Source: Telopea speciosissima (Eukaryota > Streptophyta > Magnoliopsida > Proteales > Proteaceae). From it: a DNA stretch of 64,000 nucleotides. The notes beneath the pieces were generated by a model. That model made no database searches, was not told the origin of the DNA, and saw only the letters and a program-made list of their open reading frames with translations. Of this stretch, positions 22,501-34,300 are shown one piece after another; within the stretch, counting starts at the first letter, position 1; every line of letters starts with the position of its first letter. The DNA is taken from positions 32,525,501 to 32,589,500 of the forward strand of contig NC_057916.1 in assembly GCF_018873765.1 (NCBI RefSeq), read 5' to 3'. A program made the position numbers and the translations under genes.

Positions 22501-23751
22501 GGCAAGCAACTGGTCTTGGGAAGGTATGATTTCTCAGGCAACTAAACACAGTCTTTTTTTGCACATAAATCCAGCAAATGGGATATTATTAATAAGAAAA
22601 GAAAATATAGTTATTTACCAGAGAAATAAGACTTGGATTGTATAGCAGCAAAACGATAAATAAAACAAATTCACCAGAACTGACTTAGACAAAATCTTCC
22701 ACAGAATCTCAAGCCAAGCAGCCGAGAAGGGGCACTAAAAGGTTCTACAGACTCTTGACTTAACAGTTAAAACATTGACCAAACTGACTGAACTCCATCG
22801 CTCATAAGCAATGATCTATGGACAAAACAAGATGATGCCATAGAATGTTTCAAAAGTAGAAAACTAGCCTAAAAATTGATTCTTGTTTACCTTAACAATA
22901 ATATGTTTCCCTATATTTTCTGGTTCAAACGAACTACAATATCATTTTTCTAATCCTCATATTATAGGAGAAAATGAATGGGTGGTATTAAAGAGAAAAT
23001 TAAAGTGGTATTAATGATCAATTGGAGGCCTAAAGGTAAGTACCCGATCAGAAGAGAGTTCTCGTTCGCCATGAAACACCACAGCTCTCAAACAGTCAGC
23101 AAACCCAAGGTCGTGAACACAAACCATGGAGTCAAAAGTGACTAGCCCAACCAGCGCATTCTCGGGCAGTTGGGCCACAACAAGCAACAGCTCATTCTTT
23201 AGCGCCCGAAGTTCCTCTTTCGGTGTGCAAGTGTCGACGACAAACACAAACACAGGTCCACTTACCCGTGTATCAATAGCAGACAATGAAGACGAAGAGA
23301 AAGAAGAAACCAAAGAGGAAGATGACGAGAGCGACGATGATGACAACCCGTTGCGAACCCAATTGGCACTTGAACTTGGAGTTGAAGTGGGACATGTGTT
23401 CTTCCGACCATGGAGGTATTCGACCGTACTGTAAGTAGGGAAAAGCTCAGCAGGAAGATTATTTTCCCCAATTCCAACATATGAACGAGGAAAGGTATTC
23501 TTTTGATAACAAAAGGGGCAAATCCACAGTCTTGACTGGTAATCGACACGGGCGTAAGGGTTCAAGACGGCAGCGCAGCGATTACAGATGAGAGGATCAT
23601 AAGGGAGCAGAGGAAGTTCATTGAATTGCATCAATGGAGTACACATGATGCTCAAAGGGATCGCCAGAGCCGAAGCTTCGGATTTGGAAGCCGGCCAAGC
23701 ACTCCAAGACCAGCGCAGGCCTTCGATCGCTTCTAATTCGGCGAAATCCAT
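19581..23751 (-). CDS. SEC23: SEC23 COPII coat subunit, two exons
   Basis: Exon 1 is 23751-23044 and exon 2 is 21239-19581, giving 788 residues, normal for plant SEC23. The intron (23043-21240) has donor GTACTT, acceptor TTTCAG and phase 0. SEC23 is the GTPase-activating partner of SAR1 and, with SEC24, forms the inner COPII coat at ER exit sites. Seen: the [11 protein letters not shown] start, a zinc finger with C56, C59, C78 and C81, a trunk (vWA-like) domain from about 125 interrupted by a Ser-rich insert at about 136-157, then beta-sandwich, helical and gelsolin-like parts, ending [20 protein letters not shown]. An in-frame ATG three codons upstream is less likely because the conserved start is M-D-F. 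No internal stop or frameshift was seen. Confidence 0.93.
21240..23043 (-). other. SEC23 intron, 1.8 kb
   Basis: It is bounded by GT and AG. Short open frames such as 22212-22529 show no recognisable domain. A T-rich and G-rich run lies near 21429-21467. I see no transposon termini in it. Confidence 0.85.
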
Positions 23752-24553
23752 ATTGAGCAACCGATCAACTCAGGCGACCACAAATCTACAACAGAAACCT
23801 CATAAGATCGTCATGGGCGTCAGAAAGAGGGAGGGAGGGAAGAAACCCTAACCCTAACAAGAGGGAACCTAGCGAAGCTTGTAAAGGAGAGGAATTGAGT
23901 AGTTGAGAAGAAAAGAATAGGAGGGGAAAGGAGAGGGAAAGAGAAGAAAATCGGAATCGTGAGAATAATAGCTGTGAATTAGAAGAGAGAAGCCCACGAA
24001 GAAGGTCATGGGGTTCACAATCTTCTGGAACTCCAATCATCTCTGTGTGGTTTGGACTTTGGAGTTTGGAGGGACAAAAAAAAAGAAAAGAAAAGAAAAA
24101 TTAAGGAATAAGACTTTGTTAGATTTTTTCAGTCACTGCCGGAGTAGAGTCCTTTGTCGTCGACGTGAACGTAATCACTGATCACATTCGGCAATTTCTG
24201 ATCGATTGGTTGCGGCACGTCACACTTGGTTAGTTGGTTCGTTCACTTTAGGGCCAAGGATAGCGTCAGTGACCGGAGAAGGCCGGACCGGAAATTTAGA
24301 GTTATTAGGTAATGGGGTTCTGTCACGTGGCAGGGATTCCTTTGGTTGGATTCGAAAATGAAGGGATGCAAAAGATGATTTTTATCGCCCTTTCTAGTGC
24401 ACCACACTTGAGAATCCAACCATACCCCCAATACTTGAGAAAATAAAAAAACATCATTGCCCATGGTTGTATGATTGGATTTTCAAGTGTAGAGTACTGG
24501 ATAGTGAAGTGCATCGCACTGAGGACGACTACAAAGGAGGGCCCATTAGAAGT
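23752..24553. other. SEC23 5' flank
   Basis: Bases 23752-24040 are purine-rich on the plus strand (CT-rich in the gene's sense), typical of a plant leader and promoter. No clear TATA box is seen. The rest, up to the solo LTR, holds no gene. Confidence 0.5.
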
Positions 24554-24608
24554 TGTTAAATCCATGCCCAAACCCTGGTTCAAAGTCCGGTCTAACAGGT
24601 CTGGTTAA

Positions 24609-24836
24609 ACTTGTGTAGAATCGGCGGCGGGGTACTCTAGGGAACTATGGGCAATGATTCTCAAACCGTCCCATACGATCGTTAACTTTGAGACGGGGGA
24701 GGTCGTCAAGGATAGGTTCATCGACAAGGACAGGGGAAAGTTTATCAACAAAGAAGTGTTTTTGGCTTACCCTCCGCAGGTGGACCCGTGGGGCCCGGCC
24801 CGATTCGATGTATCGTTTTACGACGACTGGGAGTAA
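24609..24836 (+). CDS. Conserved U3 small ORF of the solo LTR (function unknown)
   Basis: Open from 24609 to the stop at 24836; the first ATG is 24654. The frame aligns by eye with the U3 frame at 49151-49444. Over 54 aligned codons, 23 residues are the same and 11 of those use different, synonymous codons. Key shared positions are C-V-(E/D)-(S/T)-A-A, K-P-S, I-V, T-G, R-F, G-K-F and Y-P-P. A GTAG at 24615-24618 sits exactly where the other LTR has one and could be a splice acceptor. I do not recognise the family. Chance conservation of a regulatory DNA segment is the main alternative. Confidence 0.45.
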   Translation, partial: TCVESAAGYSRELWAMILKPSHTIVNFETGEVVKDRFIDKDRGKFINKEVFLAYPPQVDPWGPARFDVSFYDDWE

Positions 24837-25599
24837 TCCATTATTCTTATACTCCATTTAAAGCATAGATAATTGATTGGGCTTGGGTGTGTAGCACCTC
24901 TTTAATTAAAGATAGAGATGGCATGTGGACCTCATTATGTTGAGGCCCCATAACTTGAACTTGAACCTAAAAATTGGTGTTCAACCAAACACACCCTAGA
25001 ACATTTAGGCCTAAGGACCAACACCCAGCCAAACATGCCCCTAGGGACCTTTTGGGATAGATAACACCAAAACCACTATTCCCATCTCACTCTAAACCTA
25101 AATCAATTTGAGGAGAAAAGAAGAGAAAGAAGCAGAGGAAAAAGGAAGTGTGGAAGGGAGGAGGATTCACTCACTCATCATCCCCATTTGGTAAGTCCCT
25201 CACCTAACCACCATTACTTTTCTCATCTCCATTTTACCGCTCCATCCTTGGATTTTGGGTGGTGTCCTATCATCAATGGCTTCACCAACCTATTGGAAAA
25301 ACCATTAATGGAAGGTACTAAAACCTCCTTGAAGTGGTAAGTAAAGGCTTCCATCCTCCCCATTTGGTGACCTAAGCCATCAATGCCAACTCTAGCTCAA
25401 GAATACATAAGCTAGGGTTCCTTGATTTCAAATCTATAACCCATCTCATGTGTAAGCTTAGGTTTATAAACCCTCTTGTTTAAGAGACCTAAAACCCTAG
25501 ATTTGGGTGATAACTCTAACCATAATAGTATGGTATAACCCTAGGATATACCCATTTGAGCCATGAAACCAAAGCCCAAGCCAAGTATTCAATGTAAGT

Positions 25600-25790
25600 C
25601 TTTTCTGTAAAAAGGTAGATGCAGTCGGCTGAAAACGATAGAAGCAACCCAGGTGCCCTTCTACCTTTTTCAGATCTGCCTTTCTACCTTTTTCTCTCTG
25701 CTTAAAAAGGTAGAATGAAAACGGTAGAAACAACCCAGAACCCTTCTACCGTTTTCAGATATTGCTTCTACCGTTTTGCAATATTAACCT
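25600..25790. repeat. Tandem hairpin repeat, about 85-95-bp unit, within the solo LTR
   Basis: Two diverged units each contain aaaggtaga and its complement tctacctttt (or ggtaga/tctacc), with gaagcaaccca or gaaacaaccca and cccttctacc between. Each unit can fold on itself. Its place in the LTR matches the arrays at 9515 and 50241. Confidence 0.65.
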
Positions 25791-26587
25791 TTTTGAACTC
25801 CTATTGATTCATATCCTTTTGGGAATCTTAGTAGTAGCCTCTTGTGTGTCTTTTTGTGCATCTAGGGCACCCAAACATGGGGGTCGACTCACATTCTAGC
25901 ACGCCAGATCACCCACGACTCGATCAAACCAAAACTCAAGGTGAGAAAATCGGATACCCGAACCTACTTGCATTTCATTATATGATTGCCATACACGTAC
26001 ATGTATGTTTACTTGTCGAAAATCTATTGTTTGATAATGGAGACTCTCCCATGTTGAGGTGTAGATACTAAGATGCACTTTACTTTCTATTATTGTTATG
26101 ATGTGATATTTGATTGAGAGTACAGTGATGTATATTGCGAATGACAATGTTGTGCGATCTGATAATGATGGAATCCATATGTACAGTGTATGCACACCAC
26201 TAGACAGTAGGTGTTGTTGGCTAGGCATTCTGTACCCAGTGCTACGACCCTCTCCAATAGAGGTTTACGTGTTGGATGACCCACCACGGGGAAACCAGCT
26301 ATTCCGATTGAGGACTGGGATCGGCAATTTCGATCGAGGACCGGAACCGTGGCAGGGGGGTTAACCTTGGGGGTTTGTTGGGTAAACCAGTGATTCCAGT
26401 TGAGGTACTAGGACCGGCAAGTCTGATCGAGGATCGGGACCGGCAAGCTCCCAGCGCAACTCGGGTTTGACATCGTCGGATAGGCCATCCGTGAGAGGTG
26501 GAGGGCCGGGGATGCTACCTAGGGTGTTGCAGTAGTACTATACCTGACTTAGAGGTTAGAGTTAGGTGCACATGTAATCATTGATTT

Positions 26588-26803
26588 ATGCATCATAACA
26601 TTATCATCCATGCATATTGTAACCCTTTGCATGATTCGATTTACTCATTGGGCTCAGTGGAGCTCACCCCTCGTGGAAACTTCTTTTTAGATTATGATGC
26701 AGGTTTGGTAGAGCCAAGCGGCTCGGAGCCCAGGGCCTCTAAGGGTTGCAATGGCGAGGACTGGTGGGCCCCTAAGGAAGGGGAGCACGGACCAGACTGC
26801 TAG
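26588..26803 (+). other. Second short ORF shared between LTRs
   Basis: The 71-residue frame contains GSVELTP and FLDYDAG, shared with the 79-residue frame at 51421-51660. The rest diverges. The common part is mostly a conserved DNA block around ttttagattatgatgcagg, so selection on DNA or RNA is more likely than on protein. Confidence 0.4.
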
Positions 26804-27526
26804 TGTGAGACTTGCTACTTAGGAGAGTAGCTTCTTAAGATATTGGGCCGGTGGTCCCTTTTTGGATATTACTTTTGGGTACTAACTACTTCATTATTTT
26901 GATCCCGTCATGAAGAATGTATTATTTACATACTATGTAATACATAAGTCCTGATGGGATGTCATCATGGTTTCGAGTATGTTTGTGACGGATTATTGAA
27001 CAGGGATAAACATTAACTGTTATGTTATTACATTATCATTTAGCTTCTGATACTCTGATTTAATTATAATATATTCTCTTCTGATCATTTATGTCTTGTG
27101 CGGTGTGGATGAGTTAGCTTAACTATTGCATCTGTGATCCTGACGCTAGTGCGAGAACGTATTTGTATGCTCCGATCACAGATTCCGGTGGTTCGGAATT
27201 CAGGGCGTGACAGAAGTAGTACAGTACACCCTGTGAAAGTGAGTGTCATTGATAAGTGGACTTCATGGATAGTAGATGAACAATCGACAATGCGCGTGTG
27301 AATTGATGATCCGGTACATTATTATTAGGTTTTTATTTTTTGTAATTTATGGGTCCTTCTAGGCACTACTATGTTTAGTGATGTATAATGTTTCACTATT
27401 TGCTACTTGGTATAACATGGATTAATCGCATTAATTTATGTGATAGAGGACTCCATATATATCTTACTAGTCAAATTTTAGTCCAAAATAAGTAACAAAA
27501 GTTACTCAAACTCTAAGTTAAAAGTT

Positions 27527-27696
27527 TGGGAGAAAATTCTCTATCCGGGAGGGTGGCCTATGCCAGCACTCCCATGAGTCTATCTCTCTCCTCCCCATTT
27601 GAAAAGACACTTCAACCCCCTTATTTTGAGGAGGAGAGAGATAGACACATGGGAGTGTAGGCGTAGGCCACACTCCCGGATAGAAAACTACTTCCC
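27527..27696. mobile_element. hAT-type MITE, 170 bp
   Basis: Inverted arms carry ctatccgggagggtgg and ccacactcccggatag, and also gcctatgcc/ggcgtaggc and a gagagatag core. The 8-bp duplication taaaagtt is present at 27519-27526 and 27697-27704. It is non-coding. Confidence 0.8.
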
Positions 27697-27997
27697 TAAA
27701 AGTTATAATAAAATTACCACAATATCATCAAATGGAGATGAATATAAAAATATAAAATAACATATTTTGTAATTTTAACTCCTTTTTCTACTCATTATAA
27801 GTTGAAATTGTACCAATGAGATATTTGTCTAGTCCTCTATCACATGGACTAACCCGTGTGAATGTTGCGTTTTGTGTATGAATGTTGCGTTTTTAACTTG
27901 TCTTTTTTGGTTAACATTCATATATGGCAAGCAGGGGTCATGCATTAAATTGCTTCAAATTGTTAATTGAACACTACCTTTGTCGAGTTGGGCTCAC

Positions 27998-28125
27998 GTT
28001 CATCGTACATGAACGTATGAGAACAGCTCACAGCCTTTCAAATGGAATCCACTCTGTGGGACCCACATGGAGTGGATTCCATCTGAACAGCTGTGAGCCA
28101 TTCTCGTACGTTCACGTACGCGAAC
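27998..28125. repeat. Foldback hairpin, about 128 bp
   Basis: The arms pair over about 58 bases: gaacgtatgagaacagctca on the left with tgagccattctcgtacgttc on the right, and ggaatccactc with gagtggattcc around a short loop. No clear target duplication was found. Confidence 0.7.
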
Positions 28126-28421
28126 ATGTTCCTGGTTCCCTTTGTCTAGAAGGTTTTCACTTTCTTCAAATTATTTTTCCTTTTCAACCCAGATTCCTAA
28201 TTTGTTTGTGTAGATGGTAGGCAAAATGCACATGACCAAGATTATACATTAAATTAAAGAGAGAGGGCTCTCTAAAATGTAACGTGGCTCTATGCTAGCA
28301 CGGGAGCTAATGGGAGTGTGCACAAAAGCATCAATAGGAGCAAGATTTTAACCTTTCATGAGGGGCAAGGGAGTAAATTCACCTCCCCCACCTTGTGTCT
28401 TGGCACAGAGACCATGCTATC

Positions 28422-28913
28422 TAGGGCTGCAACTGGGTTGGGTTGGGTCGGGCTTTATAGAACCTTAGCCCAACCCTAAGTTCCCTTAGCTAGGCCTAGG
28501 CCCGACCCGACCCTGACTCAGGGCCAGAAAAATCCAACCCTGACCCGCCCTTAGGGTCGGGTCGGGGAGAACAATATCAATTTTACATAAAATAACATTA
28601 TAAGAAAATGTATTATATCACTTATTGTCTTCATATATAATATATTATATAAAAAAAAGTGGGTGATATTTAAAGTTTATAATGTATATATTATATCAAC
28701 ATATATTTTATAGTATAACTTAAATCAGGGTCGGGCCGAGCCAGGCCAAGCTGAATCCGAAGCCTCAACCCTAACCTGACCCGACCCTGACTCAGGGCCA
28801 GAAATTTTCAACCTTGACCCGTCCTTAGGGCTAAATATCTCAGCCCAGGCCCTGTTCAGGCTCAGGGCGGGACAGGGCAGGTTCGGGCCTACAGGGCCAA
28901 ACTTGCACCCGTA
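28422..28913. mobile_element. Non-autonomous hAT-like element, 492 bp
   Basis: It begins tagggctgcaac and ends acttgcacccgta, a hAT-like TIR pair. The flanks atgctatc (28414-28421) and ttactatc (28914-28921) agree at 6 of 8 bases. The subterminal parts are rich in ggttgggtcggg/cccgaccc repeats around an AT-rich core. Related elements lie at 39439 and 46141. Confidence 0.68.
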
Positions 28914-28921
28914 TTACTATC

Positions 28922-29642
28922 TTTCAAGCTTCTTCTTCCGTAAATTAAATTCCTTAAAAATTAAGAGCCCATATTTAGGAACAGCCAAAACCCTTGGAAT
29001 GGACAATCTTTGAGGTAGAGATGGAGTATTAAAAATCGTGGATTTCTGAAGCTCAAATGTTATTATTTTATTTTATCAAAAAAATATTGTTGTACACATG
29101 TTAAGATCTATAGTCCACTTCATATGATCCATTTCCTCAATTCTAGATTTGATACAATTAATATAGGACAGAGTTTCTCTTCAGCCATGGAAAATGGGAA
29201 TCCATTCACCGAGGCATGTTTAGATGCACATAGTGAGATATCAGAGGGCATTTGGGAGAAAATACTAAAACCTAGAAGGGGTTTGCTAATTCTTGGAAGT
29301 TGGGAATCCATTCATCGGGTGATGGAGGGAAACTTAGTTCATTAATATATATCTATTTCATTTAAGGGAGCGTCTATAGGTCTATTTAGAACTTGACAAT
29401 TGACACCTTTTAAGATAGGGGTATAAAACGGTTTTAAAAAATAAATGAAAAATAACATATCATTATATCATTATTAAAAGATGTCATTGTCATGCATGTT
29501 TTTCGAGTAAACATGTGAGATGACAATAATACCCTCATTGGGAGAAAAAAATTGTATCACATCAAAATGATAAAAAATAAAAGTATAAATTATTTGACAC
29601 TTTGAGGAGTATCAATAAGAAAACCCCTTCATCTAATGATAA
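28922..29642. other. Intergenic, AT-rich
   Basis: No gene is recognised. A weak relative of the 17500-17590 repeat appears near 29260-29310 (actaaaacct-gaaggggtttg). Confidence 0.45.
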
Positions 29643-29651
29643 TAATATCAA

Positions 29652-31305
29652 GGGAAAATATCATCCCCTTCCTCTCTAAGTTTGCCTAATATCAATCTAG
29701 TACCCAAGTTTTGAAAAATATCTACCCCCTCCCCTACTTTATAAAGATTATATCAACCGCACCCCGTTAAAAAACACCATTATGTGATGATGTGGCATGT
29801 ATAAAATTTTAAAAATCCCAAAATACCCTTTCCTCTCTCCGTTTCTACTTCATCTTCTTCCGCCAACATCATCATCTCGTCAACTAGGAATTTCATCTCT
29901 TAGCAGTCTTCATCGGACCTGCTCTGCTACTCGAAGTCTCCAAATCTTCGGATTTATCTTCATTACTCTCAGACCAGACACTGCTAAGTGTGCTGTTACA
30001 CGAGCAAGATAAACCCATCTCAGAAACAACCCTGTTTCCGTCCAAAGCTTTGATATATTGTCTCTTTTCGGTCTTGCCGCCTCTCTATTGTAAATGCTGT
30101 GCGCCCATCAGACGAATCCCACCTCAAGATATCCTTCACCGAGACCCTCATCTCGTTCCCTTTGATTTGTGGCTTTCGATTCCGCTTCCGGAGGTTTTTT
30201 TTTTTTTTTTAACGAGAAATATTGATTGCATTCTCAGATAAAGTAGCTATTGATTGTTCAAGATGTATTTCAGAATTGCATAAATGTATTGTTATTCAAG
30301 GCTTTGCTCGGTATTCTCCATTCTTTTGGTCAGTAACTTTGTTCACATATGAGTAACAATTCCAATTGGCCAAAAGAGTAGGCATAACGAAACTGAATGT
30401 CGAGTCTCAATCTCATTTATCCTCTTTAATATTGATCCGATAAACCCAGAACCCAGAGTCTTCCCAGTGGTTTTCGAGGAAGATGGTTGCTTCTGAATCC
30501 GGAGTGCAGCATCAAGCAACAGGGCTGCCGTCTTCGATGAGATATGAATGAAAAGCGAATTCGAGTTTCTACAAGGGCTTTTCAATGGGGGAAGAGAAAC
30601 CGAAAAGAGGGGATTTTCTCACGTCCGGAGAGTCGTGAAAGGAGAAAAGGAAAGCATTTCTACAGAAGCTAGCAGGAAAACTCGAGTTCTCGGAGATGGG
30701 TTTCCGCGTCTTAACCTGTAATTGGCCTCTGGGTACCGATCTTTTCAGCTGGCATCGTCTCTCTTCAATGTAGTTCTGCAGTACGAAAGGTTCTTGATCT
30801 TCAACTAATAGCTCATGTAGATGTTTCTGAACCACGTTTTAATCTGCACAAACAAAAAACAGGAAAGAGAAAATAACTTGAAGAAGCTTCAAATCGCGCT
30901 TTGAGGTGGAAGTTTATGGAATAGTTGAAGAGATTTCAACTGAGGGAAGGTGAACGAAAATTGGATACAAATAGGTGAGCAGAGAGCTTAGCAGTGTTTG
31001 GTCTTGGCTTGCTCACAAATTGGAATCAGCTGCTCCGCCGATTTTTTCCCGACAGTGGTGGCGATGATGGTGGTGCTGGCGGAGGAAGAAGAAGAACAAG
31101 AAGAAGAAACAGCGTACATAGGAAAGGGTATTTTGGGATTTTTAAAATTTTATACATGCCACATCATCACATAATGGTGTTTTTAATCAGTTAGGGTACG
31201 GTTGATATAATCTTTATAAAGTAGGGGAAAGAGTGATATTTTTCAAAACTTGGGTATTGGATTGATATTAGGCAACCTTAGAGGGGAGGGGAATGATATT
31301 TTCCC
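29652..31305. mobile_element. Mutator-like element (family C) carrying a DUF4378-gene fragment
   Basis: TIRs of about 175 bp start gggaaaatatcat and end atgatattttccc. The 9-bp flanks are taatatcaa (29643-29651) and taatagcaa (31306-31314), one mismatch. No transposase is present. The interior holds a minus-strand host gene piece (30410-30835). A hAT transposon starts 22 bp beyond the right end. Confidence 0.83.
30410..30835 (-). pseudogene. Captured exon of a DUF4378-family gene
   Basis: Minus-strand frames read VQKHLHELLVEDQEPFVLQNYI, then CQLKR, KTRKPIS and SPDVRKSPLF, then, after a frame change near 30580, KTAALLLDAALRIQKQPSSS and GFIGSILKRI. Each piece fits the N-terminal region of plant proteins that carry a C-terminal DUF4378 domain (recalled from memory). 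The DUF4378 domain is absent and the frame is broken once. It lies wholly inside the MULE at 29652-31305. Confidence 0.65.
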
Positions 31306-31327
31306 TAATAGCAATGTTTGTTTCCAG

Positions 31328-34300
31328 TAGGGGTGTCAATACCCAGCCCGACCCGTTGAAACCGGCCCGAACCGACCCGAACGAGCCCGGACCACACCGG
31401 ACCGATCCCTTAGTGGTTTGGGTTCGGTTTGTGGATTCAGATATCAATCGGGTTCGGTTCGGTCTGGGCTAGACCGACGGTGCACCGCAAACCCGAACTG
31501 TTAGGCCCGAACCCAACCCGAACCGTTAGACCCGAAAATCACTTACTCCCCCCTAAATGCCCTAATGGCCTAATCTCTTTCACTCTCTCAGTCTCTCCTC
31601 TCTCGTCTCGAGTTCTCTATTCTCGACTCTCAGCGGCAGCGGCAGTGGCAGCGGCAGCAGTGGCAGCGGCAGTAGCGGCAGCGACACTCCTCACTTCCTC
31701 AGTCCTCACTCCTCACTCCTCAGTCCCTCAACGACACTCAAGCTTCAAGAGTTAAACTATTCAAGCAATCAAGCCTCAAGGTCACTCGGCAGCACCGGAG
31801 TTAGGTTCTGATTATTCCTTCTTCTTTTTTCCAATCTCAACTCCTGATTCTTCATTTCTAATTTCTGTGTCACTGCTTTGTTTTGTTTTTGGAATTAGTT
31901 TCTTCTGAACTTCTTTTTTTTTGGATCTTCAGATTCAAACTGATTGTTGAGGTTCTGAAATTTTGTGATACTTATACAATTATACACTTATACTTAAGAT
32001 TGTTCTTTAATTCTCAGTGATCTTTGTTTTACGAGAAATTGGATTTATTGGTACTGTTGAGTAGTTATGTTGCTTTTTCATGAGATTTGAATGATGTTTG
32101 ATGGATAGCATTTGGCAGGTCTACGGAAATAATTATTTTGGATTCCTTTTGTTTATCTGGATTCTATCCTCTGTCCCTTTTCATCCAACCCCCCCCCCCC
32201 CCAACCTTGCCAGTCTTTCTAGATTTTTGAGTGTGAGTTTCACACTACTCTTGTTCTAGAAATATATACTCACCTCTTTGAAGGTTCAACTTGGGACTGG
32301 TTTGCTAGGAACCAATTTGTGAGTTAAAATGGAAATTAGGTAAATGATCTAAACACTCCCAGCCTGGCAAAATCCATTGACTGTATTGCATACGTGTCTT
32401 AGTCCACATATTAATTAGTTGGTGTTATAAATAGCCACATGCTTATTTCCTCAACTGTTGATTACTGATATCATGTAATTGAAGAAAAGAGATGTTTTAA
32501 TTTAATTTTAAAATGATGGTTAAAGTTGTTCAGTTAAATACTCTACACCTCCACATTTCATGAAGTGTCTTCTAGTCTTGTGGGTTATATACTCTCTTAC
32601 TCTCCCATAACTGGAATGATTGTATCACTAAGCATTTGTTGATCAAAGGGAGTGCATCATTGGATAATAAACTCAAAGTGGTAAAGTTTTGAATTCCCTT
32701 GCATAGCCTGGCTTTTTAAAGTCCTATGACCTATGGGTAATCAACTAATCATAGCTCAAGTTCGTCCCATCTCATACCCTTCCAAGTGACTTGAGTCAGA
32801 TTGGAGGACATTGCAGTTTTATTGGTATTTCACACTTTTATTTATTGAATTGGGGAGCAATAGGAACTTTCTTGAACTTCTGATTTTGATACTTCAACAC
32901 TTTCTTTTCCTACTTAGAATCTTAGATTTTTATTTGCTAAGCCTTAAGTTCAAGTTCTGAGTCATTATATGACAACACTTGTCACAAATTCACAAATATT
33001 GTTGTTAAAATCTTTCTTTTTGTTATATGTTTTTCTATTAATTATAGTTATAGAAATGTCCAACACACAAGTCAACATGGAAGATGAGCCCGATTGTGGG
33101 TCAGATGCTGATGTGATGTCCGATGATGGACTTTACATTCTTGGAATTTCAGCAACAGAACCTGCTGGCACAACAACTGTTGAAATAGATGTTACCAAGA
33201 AGAAAAGAAGGAGTATTGTTTGGGAGGAGTTTGAAATTCTTGAGGGGAAGGGTTTTAGTGATGGAAGGAACGAGCGAAATGCAATAGGTGTAGGCAAATC
33301 TATAAGGGTGATAGTACTACTAATGGAACTGGAACCCTTAGGAGACATATTTTACATTGCCCAAAACGGGAAAATAAAGGACCAACCCAAATGACTCTGG
33401 GTGTTAATGATGAGAAATTAATGTTAAGAGATAAAAAGGTTGACCAAGTCTGGGTGCGTGATAAGGTCACGAGGCTTATTGTGAGACATGAGTTACCTTT
33501 AATCTTTGTTGAGTATGAGGAGTTTAGGGAATTAATCACATACATTTTTCCTGACTACACCCATATTACCCGCAACACACAAATGGCGGAGATTTTGAAG
33601 TTTTACAATTTGGAGTCCAGTAGAATCCATAATCTACTCAAGTCATTTAATGGGAAGATTTCTTTGACAAGTGATCTATGGACATCCATCACCAATGATG
33701 GATACTTATCTTTGACTGGCCATTATATTGATAAGGATTGGGTGTTGCATAAGAAATTATTGAAGTTTTGCATCATGCCACCTCCACATACTGGCATCAA
33801 TATTTGTGAAATGGTTTCAAAGATCTTGTCTGAGTGGGGTATTGATTGGAAATTGTTTTCAATTACTTTGGATAATGCTACTTCTAATTTCAGCTTTGTT
33901 GAGTTGTTGAAGAGAAATCTGAATTTGAAGAATGCTCTTTTATGTAAAGGAGAATTCTTTCATAATAGGTGTTGTGCTCATATTCTCAATCTCATTGTAC
34001 AAGATGGACTAAAGCACATAGACGAGTTTGTGGCATTGATTCGATCTAGTATAGCCTATGTGAAAGGATCACAAGCAAGGAAAATGAAATTCTTGGATAT
34101 TTGTAAGCAATTGTCATTACCAAGTAGTAAGGGGTTGCATGGAGATGTCACCACAAGGTGGAACTCAACTTATATCATGCTTAATTCTGCTTTATTTTAT
34201 CGGAAAGCATTTGAGAACCTGGGACTAGTGGAGGACAATTATAAAACTTGTCCAGATTCTGATCAATGGTTAAAGATTGAAAAATTGATGGGTTTTTTGC

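Larger units (their letters stand above)
24554..27212 (+). mobile_element. Solo LTR of a gypsy element, with 5-bp duplication
   Basis: It starts tgttaaatcc and ends gggcgtgaca, with gaagt at 24549-24553 and 27213-27217. It is 2659 bp long and has no internal region. Shared blocks with the LTRs at 49102 and 59932 include the start region, gctacgaccct (about 26242) and ctcagtggagctcacccc with tttagattatgatgcagg (about 26652-26703). It formed by recombination between two LTRs of a lost element and belongs to a diverged subfamily of the Tekay-like group. Confidence 0.85.

Noticed and set aside
22212-22529. 105-codon plus-strand frame
   Set aside because: It lies in the SEC23 intron and no family is recognised; no second exon or signal supports a gene.
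23786-24040. Short minus-strand frame upstream of SEC23
   Set aside because: It is in the leader region, low complexity (Leu/Ser/Phe from CT-rich sequence) and lacks any conserved motif.
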